A stretch of DNA of 54,066 nt from Acetofilamentum sp. (GTDB lineage: Bacteria; CAIWAD01): the NCBI GenBank assembly GCA_020726405.1, contig DYSB01000003.1:1-54066 (forward strand), given 5' to 3'. How positions within the stretch are numbered: the stretch's first letter is position 1; every line of letters begins with the position of its first letter. The notes under the pieces are model-generated. The model ran no database searches, was not told the DNA's origin, and saw nothing but the letters and a program-made list of their open reading frames with translations. This document shows, one piece after another, positions 8,252 to 16,818 of this stretch. The position numbers and the translations under genes were made by a program.

Positions 8252-8989
8252 TCAGGGGGCGAGGTCGCCCAGGAAGGCGGGGCCGCCCAGTTGGGACATC
8301 TGGCCCTGGATCCAGGCGCTGCGCTCCTGCATGTAGGGTCCCGGGCGTGCCGCCGAGTACCGGCGCGGCGAGGGCAACACGGCGGCCAGCCGCGCAGCCT
8401 GTGAGCGGGTAACGCGATCGGGACGGGTGCGCAGCAGGTGGCGCGAGGCCGCGCCCACACCGTAGACGCCGTCGCCGAACTGGGCGATGTTGAGATAGAC
8501 CTCCAGGATCCGCCGTTTGGGCCAGGTCACTTCCAGCAGCACGGTGATCCCGGCCTCCAGCCCCTTGCGCAGCCAATTGCGTCCCGGCCAGAGGAAGAGA
8601 TTCTTGGCCACCTGCTGGCTCAGCGTGCTAGCCCCGCGGATCCGGCGGCTGCGTCCGTTGTGTTGCAGGGCCTTGCCGATGGACTCCAGATCAAAACCCC
8701 AGTGGTCGGGGAAGCGTTGATCCTCGGCGGCGATCACGGCCAGGGGCAGCTGGGCTGACATGTCATCCAGGTCCACCCACTGGTAACGCAGCGGCGGGGC
8801 GTCCTCCCGGAACAGGCCCTCCACCCGGCGCTGGAGCATGACGGAGCTGGTGGGCGGCGGGGCCCAGCGCAGCACCAGCACGAGCAGCAGCAACAGGGCC
8901 GTCAGGGCGCCCAGCACGTAGAGAGTCCGGCGCAGCCAGAGCCGCGCCCAGGCCAGCCGTCCGCCGGCCGGCTTCCGCTCTTGTCTCAC
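8252..8989 (-). CDS. mtgA: Monofunctional peptidoglycan glycosyltransferase
   Basis: This 245-residue protein polymerises lipid II into glycan strands at the outer face of the inner membrane. It has one N-terminal membrane helix (about 22-41) and a GT51 domain with the catalytic glutamate in AAEDQRFPDHWG (E89), then RGASTLSQQVAKNLFL and LEVYLNIAQFG. There is no transpeptidase domain, so it is the monofunctional type. The start is GTG at 8989, overlapping the stop of the large sensor gene by GTGA, so translation is coupled to that gene. Length is typical of MtgA. Confidence 0.92.
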   Translation of the reverse strand: MRQERKPAGGRLAWARLWLRRTLYVLGALTALLLLLVLVLRWAPPPTSSVMLQRRVEGLFREDAPPLRYQWVDLDDMSAQLPLAVIAAEDQRFPDHWGFDLESIGKALQHNGRSRRIRGASTLSQQVAKNLFLWPGRNWLRKGLEAGITVLLEVTWPKRRILEVYLNIAQFGDGVYGVGAASRHLLRTRPDRVTRSQAARLAAVLPSPRRYSAARPGPYMQERSAWIQGQMSQLGGPAFLGDLAP

Positions 8990-11900
8990 GCCATCCCCAG
9001 GAAATCGTAGCTGGTTTTCTTGCGCAGGTTCCCCAGCAGCGTGAAGAAACGTTTGAGCATGGCCTCCTCGGGCGCGCTCCATTCCTGGGGCGTGATCAGG
9101 TTCGACGGGTCGCGGCTTTCCAGCACGGCTGCCGTCTGCCGGGAGAGGCGTAGCCGCAGGATATCCTCGTAGTCCTGCGTCAACTCTCCGTGGCTCTCTT
9201 GGCTCAGACCGCCCAGTTCGTGCAGGCGGGCCAACCGGTCCAGCGTGTGGGTCTCATCGAGACCGTGCTTGAGTGCGTAGAGGCGCCCCGTGTTGACCAC
9301 GGGCAGCAGGGCCTCCTTCAGGTCCAGCGCCCGGACCCCCGCCGGCGTGGACGAACTGAGCAGCAGGTTGCCCCGCAGGCCCAGTGCCGGCTTGCTCAAT
9401 AGCGTGTTCTGAGCCAGGTGCAACAGGAAGGGCGGGTGCTGGCGGATCTCGTCCAGCACGAAGCCGCGCAGTTCGTGGGCCAGGGCGGGATCGCCGCCCA
9501 CGGCGCGGAAGTCGAAGGCGATGTTTAAGTCGAGCAATTCCTGGGGGCCGGCCTCGCGGATCCAGCGCGAGAAGCGCGCGCGCCAGTCCGCGGCGGACTG
9601 GTTCCAGCGCGCCTGGGAGGCCATCACGCCACCCGTGCATTCACGGTAACCGGCCGTGGCCAGGCCGGCGCAGACGCGGCGGCCCAGTTCGAGGAAGTAG
9701 GCCGTGCAGGCCTCGCGCTCCTCGGCGGGCGGGTCCTCGTAGAGCAGGCCGTTGTCCTGGTCGGTGAGCAGCGTCTGCTCCTGGCGGCCCTCGCTGCCCA
9801 TGGCCAGGAAGACAAAGCGCGCCGGCGGCGGGCCCATCTGCTCCACGGCCAGGGCCAGCAGGCGCTGCAGCGCGCCGTCCGCCACGCTGCTGATCAGGCG
9901 GTTGATTGCCCGCATGCGTGTGCCGGAGACCAGCAGGGCCTGGACCAGCCGCGGCAGGCGGCCCACGGCCTCGGCCAGTTCCCCGGCGTTGGCGGCCTGG
10001 CCCAGGGAGTGGGTCAGGATCACGGCGCTGTAGTGGCGGAAGTGCACGAGGTTGCGGTCCCGCAGCACGCCCGCCAGCCGGCCCGCGTCATCCAGGGCCA
10101 CCAGGTGGCCGATGTGCCGGTTCTGCATCTGCAGGATGGCCTCGTAGACCAGGGCGTGGACGGAGATGGTGGCCAGTGGCGCGCTCATGATCTCGCGCAC
10201 GGGCCGCGAGGCCTCCAGCCGTCCGGCGGTGACCCGGGCCCGGAAATCGCGGTCGGTCACCAGGCCGATGGGCTCGCCCTGCTCCGTCACCACCACCAGG
10301 GCGCTGGAGTCCGCCAGACTCATGCACTGGGCGGCCTCGGCGATGGAATGCCCCGGGGTGAGCGCGGGCACGGGCCGCACGGCGGGCGTGACAGGCTCCT
10401 GCAGGTAGAACAGCGAACTCTGCAGTTGGCCAATGAGCTCCTCGCGCCGGGCCTCCTCGCGCACTTGTTCGCTCATGTCCTCGAGCACGCCATCGCAAAC
10501 CGTCCGGCCCTCCTCGCGCACCAGCACGGCGAAGAGCCGCACCTCGGCGCGCGAACCATCGGCGCGGCGCAGGGCCAGCCGCGGCCACTCTGCGCTCTCC
10601 TCGCGCTCCAGGCGTTCCACCAGCTCGCGCCGGACCGGCTCCTCGGCCACGTGCTCGAGCCAGTCCACCCCGTCCACGGCGACCTCGGGCTCCAGACCCA
10701 GCAGGCGGCGCATGGCTGGATTGGCATCCAGCAGGAAGGCGCCGTCCTGCCAGGAGCTGCGGAAGACACCCATCCGGATGGAGCGCGTGAGCTTGCGGTA
10801 GTGCCCGCGGCTGCGCCGCAGCGCGGCGGTGAGTTCCTTGTGGCGGCCGATGTCCCGGGCCACCAGGATGAAGCCGCGCCGGCCCTCGAAAGCGATGGGC
10901 GAGGCAGAGAGCAGGACCTCGGCGTATCCCCCGTCCGGCCGTTTAAGCCGCGCCTCGCCGCCCGGCGGGACGGCGCCGCCGTGCAGCAGGGCCTCCAGCC
11001 ACTCCAGAGCGCGCCGATCGGCCGGACGGTCGTCGGCGAACAGATCCCGCACGTGCCGGCCGGCCAGCTCGCCCACGCCCGCGCCGCAGAGCAGCTCCAT
11101 GGGCCGGTTGGCGTAGGCACAGTCCCCGTCCAGCACCATCAGCGTGCCCTCGCTGCCGGCCTCCGCCAGGGAGCGGTACTTCTCGCGGCTGCTCTTGAGT
11201 TCGCGCTCGGCCCGTGCCCGGCGTGTCTCCAGGGCCAGGCTCTGGCGCATCACATAGAGCAGCAGCAGGCCCACCAAGGCGGCGATGAGCAGCGTGATCC
11301 AGACCAGCCGGCCGCGGACCCGGGCCATCTCGGCCTGGACGTCCTGGGTGTAGATGCCTGTGCCGATCACCCAGCCCCAGGGCCGGAAGGCCTGCACGTA
11401 GGAGAGCTTGGGGACGATCTGGCCCGGGTTGTCTTTCCACTGCCAGTCGTATTCCACATAGCCGGCGTCGCGCTCGCGCACCGCCTCCACGAACTCCACG
11501 AACACGCGTCGGCCGTGGGGGTCGCGGAATTCCGAGACGTCGCGACCGTTCAGGTCCGTGCGCCAGGGGTGCATGATCATCACGGGACGCAGGTCGGTGA
11601 TCCAGAAGTAATCCTTGCCCTCCGGACCGTAACGCAACCGCTCGATGCGGCCGGCAGCCTCCCGGCGGGCGCGCTCCGGCGCCAGATGTCCGCTGGCCGC
11701 TTCGTCCGCGTACTCCTGCAGGATGCTGGCCGCTGTGCGCGTCAGTTCGCGGATGGTCTCCTTTTTCCGCTCCAGCAGCTGGGCTTCCATCATGGGGATG
11801 AAGACGCCGAAGATGGCCAGCAGGAAGAGCACGCCGGCCAGCGCCACGGGCAACCCGATGTGGAGTAGGAAGCCGCGCCAGTTGCGCTCGCCACCCAGGG

Positions 11901-12654
11901 ACTTCCGGCCCCGACCCACGCGCAGGAAGTCGCGGCCCGCCCAGCCCAGCACGCGTGCCAGGGGCAGCCAGGCTTCCTCGGGTAGCTCCAGGCCGGGAGC
12001 GGGGGCGCCCAGGCCACTGCCCGGGCCGTGGTAGTCGCTGCCGCCGCTCACCAGCAGGTCGTGCTGCGCGGCCAGCCCGGCCAAGGCCGCGCGGGTCGCC
12101 TCGTCATAGCTGAGATAGTGGGCCTCCAACCCGTCCAGGCCGCGGGCTTTCCAGTCGGGCAGTCGGGCCGCCAGCTCCTCCAGTCCGGCCAGCCCGGCCA
12201 GCGGATGGGCGGCGAAGGTCAGGCCGCCGGCCTCGTGCACAAGGCGGCAGACGGTCTCCAGAGGCAGCGCGCCTTGACCGGGTCCCAGGGCGACGGCGCC
12301 CGGCTGCCGGCCGCCGCGCAGGGCTCCGGCCACCTGGGCCACGTGCGGATGCCGATTGGAATCCAGGGCCTGCAGCAGGGCCGGGTTGCGCTCGTTGAAG
12401 TGGTAGGCCAGCACGTGCAGGGTGCCCTCGGGGGTCAGGGCGTCGATCTCCGCGCCGCTGACCACGTGGATGCCGCGCGGCTCCAGGGTGCCGCGGAAGC
12501 GCTCCAGTCCGGCGACGGTGTTGTGGTCGGTAAGGGCCGCGTAGCGCACGCCGGCGTCCGCCAATTCCTCCGCCAGCTGCTCGGGCGAGAGCACGCCATC
12601 ACTGAAGGAACTGTGGCAGTGCAGGTCGATACGCCAGGCGCGCGCCGGACTCAT
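8986..12654 (-). CDS. PHP phosphoesterase-Cache-PAS-PAS-CBS-DUF294 nucleotidyltransferase fusion
   Basis: This is a 1222-residue protein with an unusual chain of domains. A PHP phosphoesterase of TrpH type occupies about 5-250 with every metal motif present: HCH (12-14), TDH (42-44), E69 in SGAEID, FAAHP and GGSDYHG. A membrane helix (about 262-286), an extracytoplasmic Cache domain (about 290-445, YFWITD, GWVIGTGIY) and a second helix (448-468) follow. Two PAS domains (about 493-600, 615-735), a CBS pair (about 765-885), a GlnD/DUF294 nucleotidyltransferase with GSEGRQEQ and D965/D967, and a DUF294 C-terminal domain complete it. CBS-DUF294 proteins are often encoded beside DUF485/acetate-type symporters, as here, so it probably senses substrate and controls transport or uptake metabolism. 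The PHP part is predicted cytosolic. Confidence 0.88.
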   Translation of the reverse strand: MSPARAWRIDLHCHSSFSDGVLSPEQLAEELADAGVRYAALTDHNTVAGLERFRGTLEPRGIHVVSGAEIDALTPEGTLHVLAYHFNERNPALLQALDSNRHPHVAQVAGALRGGRQPGAVALGPGQGALPLETVCRLVHEAGGLTFAAHPLAGLAGLEELAARLPDWKARGLDGLEAHYLSYDEATRAALAGLAAQHDLLVSGGSDYHGPGSGLGAPAPGLELPEEAWLPLARVLGWAGRDFLRVGRGRKSLGGERNWRGFLLHIGLPVALAGVLFLLAIFGVFIPMMEAQLLERKKETIRELTRTAASILQEYADEAASGHLAPERARREAAGRIERLRYGPEGKDYFWITDLRPVMIMHPWRTDLNGRDVSEFRDPHGRRVFVEFVEAVRERDAGYVEYDWQWKDNPGQIVPKLSYVQAFRPWGWVIGTGIYTQDVQAEMARVRGRLVWITLLIAALVGLLLLYVMRQSLALETRRARAERELKSSREKYRSLAEAGSEGTLMVLDGDCAYANRPMELLCGAGVGELAGRHVRDLFADDRPADRRALEWLEALLHGGAVPPGGEARLKRPDGGYAEVLLSASPIAFEGRRGFILVARDIGRHKELTAALRRSRGHYRKLTRSIRMGVFRSSWQDGAFLLDANPAMRRLLGLEPEVAVDGVDWLEHVAEEPVRRELVERLEREESAEWPRLALRRADGSRAEVRLFAVLVREEGRTVCDGVLEDMSEQVREEARREELIGQLQSSLFYLQEPVTPAVRPVPALTPGHSIAEAAQCMSLADSSALVVVTEQGEPIGLVTDRDFRARVTAGRLEASRPVREIMSAPLATISVHALVYEAILQMQNRHIGHLVALDDAGRLAGVLRDRNLVHFRHYSAVILTHSLGQAANAGELAEAVGRLPRLVQALLVSGTRMRAINRLISSVADGALQRLLALAVEQMGPPPARFVFLAMGSEGRQEQTLLTDQDNGLLYEDPPAEEREACTAYFLELGRRVCAGLATAGYRECTGGVMASQARWNQSAADWRARFSRWIREAGPQELLDLNIAFDFRAVGGDPALAHELRGFVLDEIRQHPPFLLHLAQNTLLSKPALGLRGNLLLSSSTPAGVRALDLKEALLPVVNTGRLYALKHGLDETHTLDRLARLHELGGLSQESHGELTQDYEDILRLRLSRQTAAVLESRDPSNLITPQEWSAPEEAMLKRFFTLLGNLRKKTSYDFLGMA

Positions 12655-12718
12655 GCGGAATCCTCCCGGGTGAGTGCAGGGTCAACTTCGGAAACGAAGG
12701 GCTCTCCTAGCCCGCAAA

Positions 12719-12750
12719 GGGCCGGCGCAGGTCCCTGACCGCGCCGGCCC
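12719..12750 (-). terminator. Strong hairpin between symporter and sensor genes
   Basis: A perfect 10-bp stem, GGGCCGGCGC (12719-12728) with GCGCCGGCCC (12741-12750), encloses a 12-base loop. In the direction of transcription only a short T stretch (TTTGCGG) follows, so it would be a weak or partial terminator. It sits in the 121-base gap downstream of the symporter and could reduce sensor expression relative to transporter expression. Confidence 0.5.
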
Positions 12751-12775
12751 CCACGATGTCACACGGATGATTCGA

Positions 12776-14683
12776 CTAGTGCTCCACCCCCGTCGTGGTG
12801 CGCGTGGTCAGCAGCGAGACCATGATCAGGGCCAGGAAACTCAGCGGGATGGAGATCACGCCGGGGTTGTCCAGCGGGAAGGGGGCCGTGGACGGGTCCA
12901 GTCCGTATTTCTCATACAAACTGGGGGAGAAGAGGATCAAGCCCACCGAACTGAGGATGCCCACCGTGATGCCCGCCGTGATGCCCTTGGCCGTTGTTCG
13001 TTTCCAGAACAGCATCATCAGGATGGCCGGCAGGTTGGCGCTGGCCGCCACGGCGAAGGCCAGACCCACCAGGAAGGAGACGTTCATGCCCTTGAACAGG
13101 ATGCCCAGCACGATGGCCAGGATGCCCACGGCGAAGGCGGCCACCTTGCCGGCGTGGACCTTCTGCGCCTCGTTCATGTTGCGGCCCGCGTAGCGGTCCA
13201 TCAGGTCGTGGGCCACGGCGCCGGAGGCGGCGATGATCAGCCCGCTCACGGTGCCCAGCACGGTGGAGAAGGCGATGGCCGAGATGACCGCGAAGAGCAG
13301 TTCGCCGAAGGAGCGCGCCAGGAGCGGCGCCGACATGTTGTTGTCCAGTGGATTCACCACGCCGCTGGTCATGGCGCCCAGGCCCATGTAGAGCGTGAGC
13401 ACGTAGAAGGCGCCGATGGCCGCGATGGCCACGATGGTGGACTTGCGTGCCGAGGTGGGGCTGGGCACCGTGTAGTAGCGGATGAGGATGTGGGGCAGCG
13501 CGGCGGTGCCGAAAAAGAGGGCCAGCATCAGCGAGATGAAGTCCAGCTTCTCCAGCGGCGTGCCTTCCACTTTGAACTTGAGACCAGGACGCATCACGCG
13601 GTTGCCCGGGGTTTCCTGGGGGTAGATCACCTTGACCTTGGCGCCGTCTTCCGCCGTGAAGGAGACATCCTTCCAGCGGCGCACCACGGTCTCCTTGTCC
13701 GACATCAGCGAGAGATACTCGAGGGGTCCCGCCGGGCCCGACAGGGCCGCATCGCCCGTGCGGCCGGCCACGCGGACCAGATTGCCCACTTGGCGAAACT
13801 TGTTCTCCGGCGAGGCGGGCGCGCCGTTGATCACATGCGTGCCGTCCGCGCTCTTGGCCTCCCACTGGGCCTGGGTCAGTGTCACACGGCCGTCATCCCC
13901 TTCCTCCACGTGCCACCAGCCCTCGCCGGCGGGACCGGCGAGGCGCACGAAGCGCGCCTGCTTCACCGCGGCGTTCTCCAGCACGGCGAAGGTGCTGTCC
14001 AGGGGCAGCACCGCGTCGCCGGCCAGCGTGGCCTGCAGCACGGCGGGCTCCACGAAGGGGACCTTGCCGCCCTGATCCGGGGCCGGGTTGAAGCCGCGCA
14101 CCAGCACGGCGATCACCAGCGCCAGGGAGAAGATCACCAGCAGGGCGCCCTTGATGAACTGCACGTAGGTGGTGGAGGTCATGCCGGCGGTGGCCACGAT
14201 GGTGATCACGATGGCGCCGACCATGATCACGCCCCAGGCGTGGGGGATGCCCAGCAGGGGTTCCACCAGCACGCCGGCGCCCACCATTTGCGGGATCAGG
14301 TAGAAGATCGAGACGATGAGCGTGCTGATGGCCGCGGCCAGCTTGATCCCGCGGGAGTCGAACTTGGCGTCCAGCGCATCGGTGAACGTGTACTTGCCCA
14401 GTCGCTTCATGGGCTCGGCTACGATGAACAGCGCCACGATCCAGCCGGCCAGGTAGCCGATGGAATAGAGGAAGCCGTCGTAGCCGGCGGTGGCGATCAT
14501 GCCGCAGATGCCCAGGAAGGAGGCGGCGCTGAGGTAGTCGCCGGCGAAGGCGATGCCGTTCACCGACCAGTGGATGGTGCCGCCGGCCGCGTAGTAGGCG
14601 CTGGCCGAGGTCGTGCGACGGGCCAGCCAGAACGAGAGCCCCAGCACGCTGGCCACAAAGAAGAGGAAGACCGTGATCGCCAT
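12776..14683 (-). CDS. Sodium:solute symporter, acetate-permease (ActP)-like
   Basis: This 635-residue inner-membrane transporter belongs to the SSS family and would couple Na+ entry to uptake of a short carboxylate such as acetate. Features seen are the N-terminal helix with GLSFWLARRTTSASAYYAAG, AFAGDYLSAASFLG, and the later helix GTVSGLIIAASGAVAHDLMD. A hydrophilic insertion of about 180 residues (roughly 197-374) sits between membrane helices and makes the protein longer than the 549-residue E. coli ActP. Its start overlaps the DUF485 stop by one base (TGATG), and GGGAGGAAC precedes it. This symporter-DUF485 pair is the classic actP-yjcH arrangement. Confidence 0.85.
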   Translation of the reverse strand: MAITVFLFFVASVLGLSFWLARRTTSASAYYAAGGTIHWSVNGIAFAGDYLSAASFLGICGMIATAGYDGFLYSIGYLAGWIVALFIVAEPMKRLGKYTFTDALDAKFDSRGIKLAAAISTLIVSIFYLIPQMVGAGVLVEPLLGIPHAWGVIMVGAIVITIVATAGMTSTTYVQFIKGALLVIFSLALVIAVLVRGFNPAPDQGGKVPFVEPAVLQATLAGDAVLPLDSTFAVLENAAVKQARFVRLAGPAGEGWWHVEEGDDGRVTLTQAQWEAKSADGTHVINGAPASPENKFRQVGNLVRVAGRTGDAALSGPAGPLEYLSLMSDKETVVRRWKDVSFTAEDGAKVKVIYPQETPGNRVMRPGLKFKVEGTPLEKLDFISLMLALFFGTAALPHILIRYYTVPSPTSARKSTIVAIAAIGAFYVLTLYMGLGAMTSGVVNPLDNNMSAPLLARSFGELLFAVISAIAFSTVLGTVSGLIIAASGAVAHDLMDRYAGRNMNEAQKVHAGKVAAFAVGILAIVLGILFKGMNVSFLVGLAFAVAASANLPAILMMLFWKRTTAKGITAGITVGILSSVGLILFSPSLYEKYGLDPSTAPFPLDNPGVISIPLSFLALIMVSLLTTRTTTGVEH

Positions 14684-14967
14684 CAGTTCCTCCCCTCTTT
14701 GGACGCCAGCAGCCGCTCGCGCACGGAGCAGATCCGGTCATAGATCAGCGCCAGCACCAGGGCCACCAGGATCAGGCCCATGCCGTAGACCACCGCCAGA
14801 TTGAGTCCGGCGAAGACCGTGCGCTCCATGGCCAGGGGATCGGCGATGTTGATGGCCACGAACCCGATGTAGATCAGGGCGTAGACGGCGAACATCCAGA
14901 CGCCCAGTCGGGCTTTGAAGGCGGAGCTTGGGTCTTTGCCCGTGGGGGCAGCGGGTTTGTGCAGCAT
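14683..14967 (-). CDS. DUF485 membrane protein (YjcH-like)
   Basis: This 94-residue protein has two membrane helices (about 27-49, VWMFAVYALIYIGFVAINI, and 61-81, LNLAVVYGMGLILVALVLAL) and a charged tail. It matches the DUF485 family, whose members are encoded with acetate-type symporters and are presumed accessory subunits. A strong AGGAGGT precedes the ATG. It is the first gene of the unit that continues through the symporter, the PHP/Cache sensor and mtgA. Confidence 0.88.
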   Translation of the reverse strand: MLHKPAAPTGKDPSSAFKARLGVWMFAVYALIYIGFVAINIADPLAMERTVFAGLNLAVVYGMGLILVALVLALIYDRICSVRERLLASKEGRN

Positions 14968-15049
14968 GGAGACCTCCTAGTCCTGGTTGACTGCGCGAGT
15001 GTATTGGGTGAAGACAATTGACGCATCGGGGCGCGACCTCACGCCACCG

Positions 15050-15119
15050 AGAATTGTGCTGAGCTTCCATTGTGACAAGCGAACACCGCGGACCCGCCGA
15101 CAGGGCCCGACTGGTGTTC
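15050..15119 (-). promoter_or_regulatory. Candidate promoter and upstream inverted repeat for the DUF485-symporter unit
   Basis: On the minus strand TTGTCA (15078-15073) and AATTCT (15055-15050) are spaced by 17 bases, a fair housekeeping-type promoter. Directly upstream of the -35 element, GAACACC (15081-15087) and GGTGTTC (15113-15119) form an inverted repeat with 25 bases between, a possible activator site. A second pair, CCAAAAT (15124-15130) and ATTTTGG (15159-15165), lies farther up. The assignment rests on pattern only. Confidence 0.3.
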
Positions 15120-15195
15120 AGCTCCAAAATAGGAGAGGCTCCGCCGGGCGACAACCCAATTTTGGCGGCGGTGACATCCCGCCCGTGAAAAGCTG

Positions 15196-16712
15196 CTATG
15201 CCTCGGGCGGCGCGGGAGGCAACTTGGCCAGCCAACGCCGGCGGCGCCATTCACGGATTGCGTCCAGCCACTGATCGGCCTTCAGGTGGAAGGCCGGCAC
15301 CACCAGCAGGCTGAGCGCCGTGGAGACCGCCAGGCCCGTCAGGATGCCGATGGCCATGGGCGAGCGGATCTCCGAGCCCGGACCCAGTTCCAGGGCGGAA
15401 GGCAGCGCGGCCATCATGGTGGCCGTGCTCGTCATCAGGATGGGCCGCAGACGCTTGGGACCGGCCTCCAGCAGGGCATCCCGGGCCGCCAGTCCGCGCG
15501 CCTGGGCCTGACGCGCGTAGTCCACCAGGATGATGGAGTTCTTCTTGACGATGCCCAGCAGCAGCAGGCCGATCATCGAGAAGATGTTCAGGCTCTTGCC
15601 CGCCAGCCAAAGTCCGCCCGCCGCGCCCGCCACGGAGAGCGGCAGGATGGTGAGCACGGTGATGGGACGCAGCAGGGAGTTGAACTGGGAGGCCAGCACC
15701 ATGTAGGCCACGGCGATGCCCAGGAAGAGCGTCATCAGCAGGCTGCCCATGGATTCCTTGACGGCCACGCTGGCTCCGCCCAGCACCAGCCGGTGCCCGC
15801 CGGGCAGATCACGGCCCATCTCCTCCACCGCGGCCAGCACCTCCTGCTGGGCGTGGCCGGGCGCCACGTTGGCCGTGATGGTGATGGCGCGTTCGCGATC
15901 CCGGCGGGTGATGGCCTGGAGGGCGGGGCGTTCCTCGGTGACCACCACGCTGGAGAGTGGCACCAGTTCGCCGGCCGCCGTGCGAACCCGCAGGCGCATC
16001 AGGTCCTCGGGGCGCGAGCGCTGGCTCGCCAGCAGGCGCATGCGCACGTCCAGGTGCCGGCCACGTCCTCAACGGGAATACCCAGATCGGCGCAGCGTGC
16101 CCGGTCCGGCATGACACGCAATTCGGGCATGCCCACCTGGTAGTCCGTGTCCACGTCCACGGCCAGGCCGCTGGCCTGCACCCACTCGCGCTCGGTGCTG
16201 GCCAGTTCCAGCTCGGCGCGGGTCAGGTCGTTGCTGCCCACCAGACCGGCCTCGCGCCGCACCTGGATCTCCGTCAAAGAGCGGATAGCCAGCTCCCGGC
16301 GTTCCACGGCGGCCCAGCTGTCATGTCGCGCCTGGCCCACCAGCGGCAGCGCCTGGGCGTCGAAGAGCAGCTGGCTGGCGCCTGCCCGGGCCTCCCAGCC
16401 CTCGTAGCTGGAACTGCCCGAGGCGCCGCCCTCGCTGGCGTATTCGCTGCGGTCCAGGTCCAGCCTGAGGCTGGGCAGCAGAACGGACCAGGCCTGGCCC
16501 ACCCGCGCGGAAGCGGCCTGGCGCCCGGCCCGGGCGATGGCCGCGCGTTCATGATGCTCCAGGGCGGCCTGGATGGCCTGCTCCAGGCTGAGGGACGTCG
16601 CGGCCTGCGCCGGCAGGGCGGCGGCCAGCCCGAGTGTGAGAAAAAGCCCCACGCGGGGCCAACAGGAGCGGAAGGGCTCGGAGCGCCTGGCTCGGTCGGG
16701 TCTGGTTGTCAT
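15196..16712 (-). pseudogene. Deletion-born chimera of a TolC-like protein and an RND efflux permease
   Basis: The 5' part, from ATG 16712, encodes a signal peptide and the first half of an outer-membrane efflux protein (SLSLEQAIQAALEHH to NDLTRAELELAS). Near 16160-16180 the frame passes directly into the periplasmic domain of an RND permease (DVDTDYQVGMPELRV). The second half of TolC, any adaptor gene and most of the permease are gone. Near 16050-16070 a second lesion shifts the frame and removes about 20 residues after VEDVAGT. The rest, to the stop at 15196, is a normal RND C-terminus (LGIAVAYMVLASQFNSLLRP, GIVKKNSIILVDYA). This is a remnant of a tolC-adaptor-RND operon and should not make a working pump. 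An assembly collapse could give the same picture. Confidence 0.82.
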
Positions 16713-16818
16713 GGATGGTCCCGGAATACTCTCGACAGGGCTAGGTAGCACCGCGAATGCAGGGCACCTGCGGCAAGCCTGGCGGGAAGGCGGGATGTGA
16801 ATTCTTGAGCACCCGGGC

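Noticed and set aside
10009-11868. Plus-strand frame of 619 codons opposite the large sensor gene
   Set aside because: Low-complexity H/Q/A/V composition typical of shadow frames; the minus strand has clear PAS, CBS and Cache motifs.
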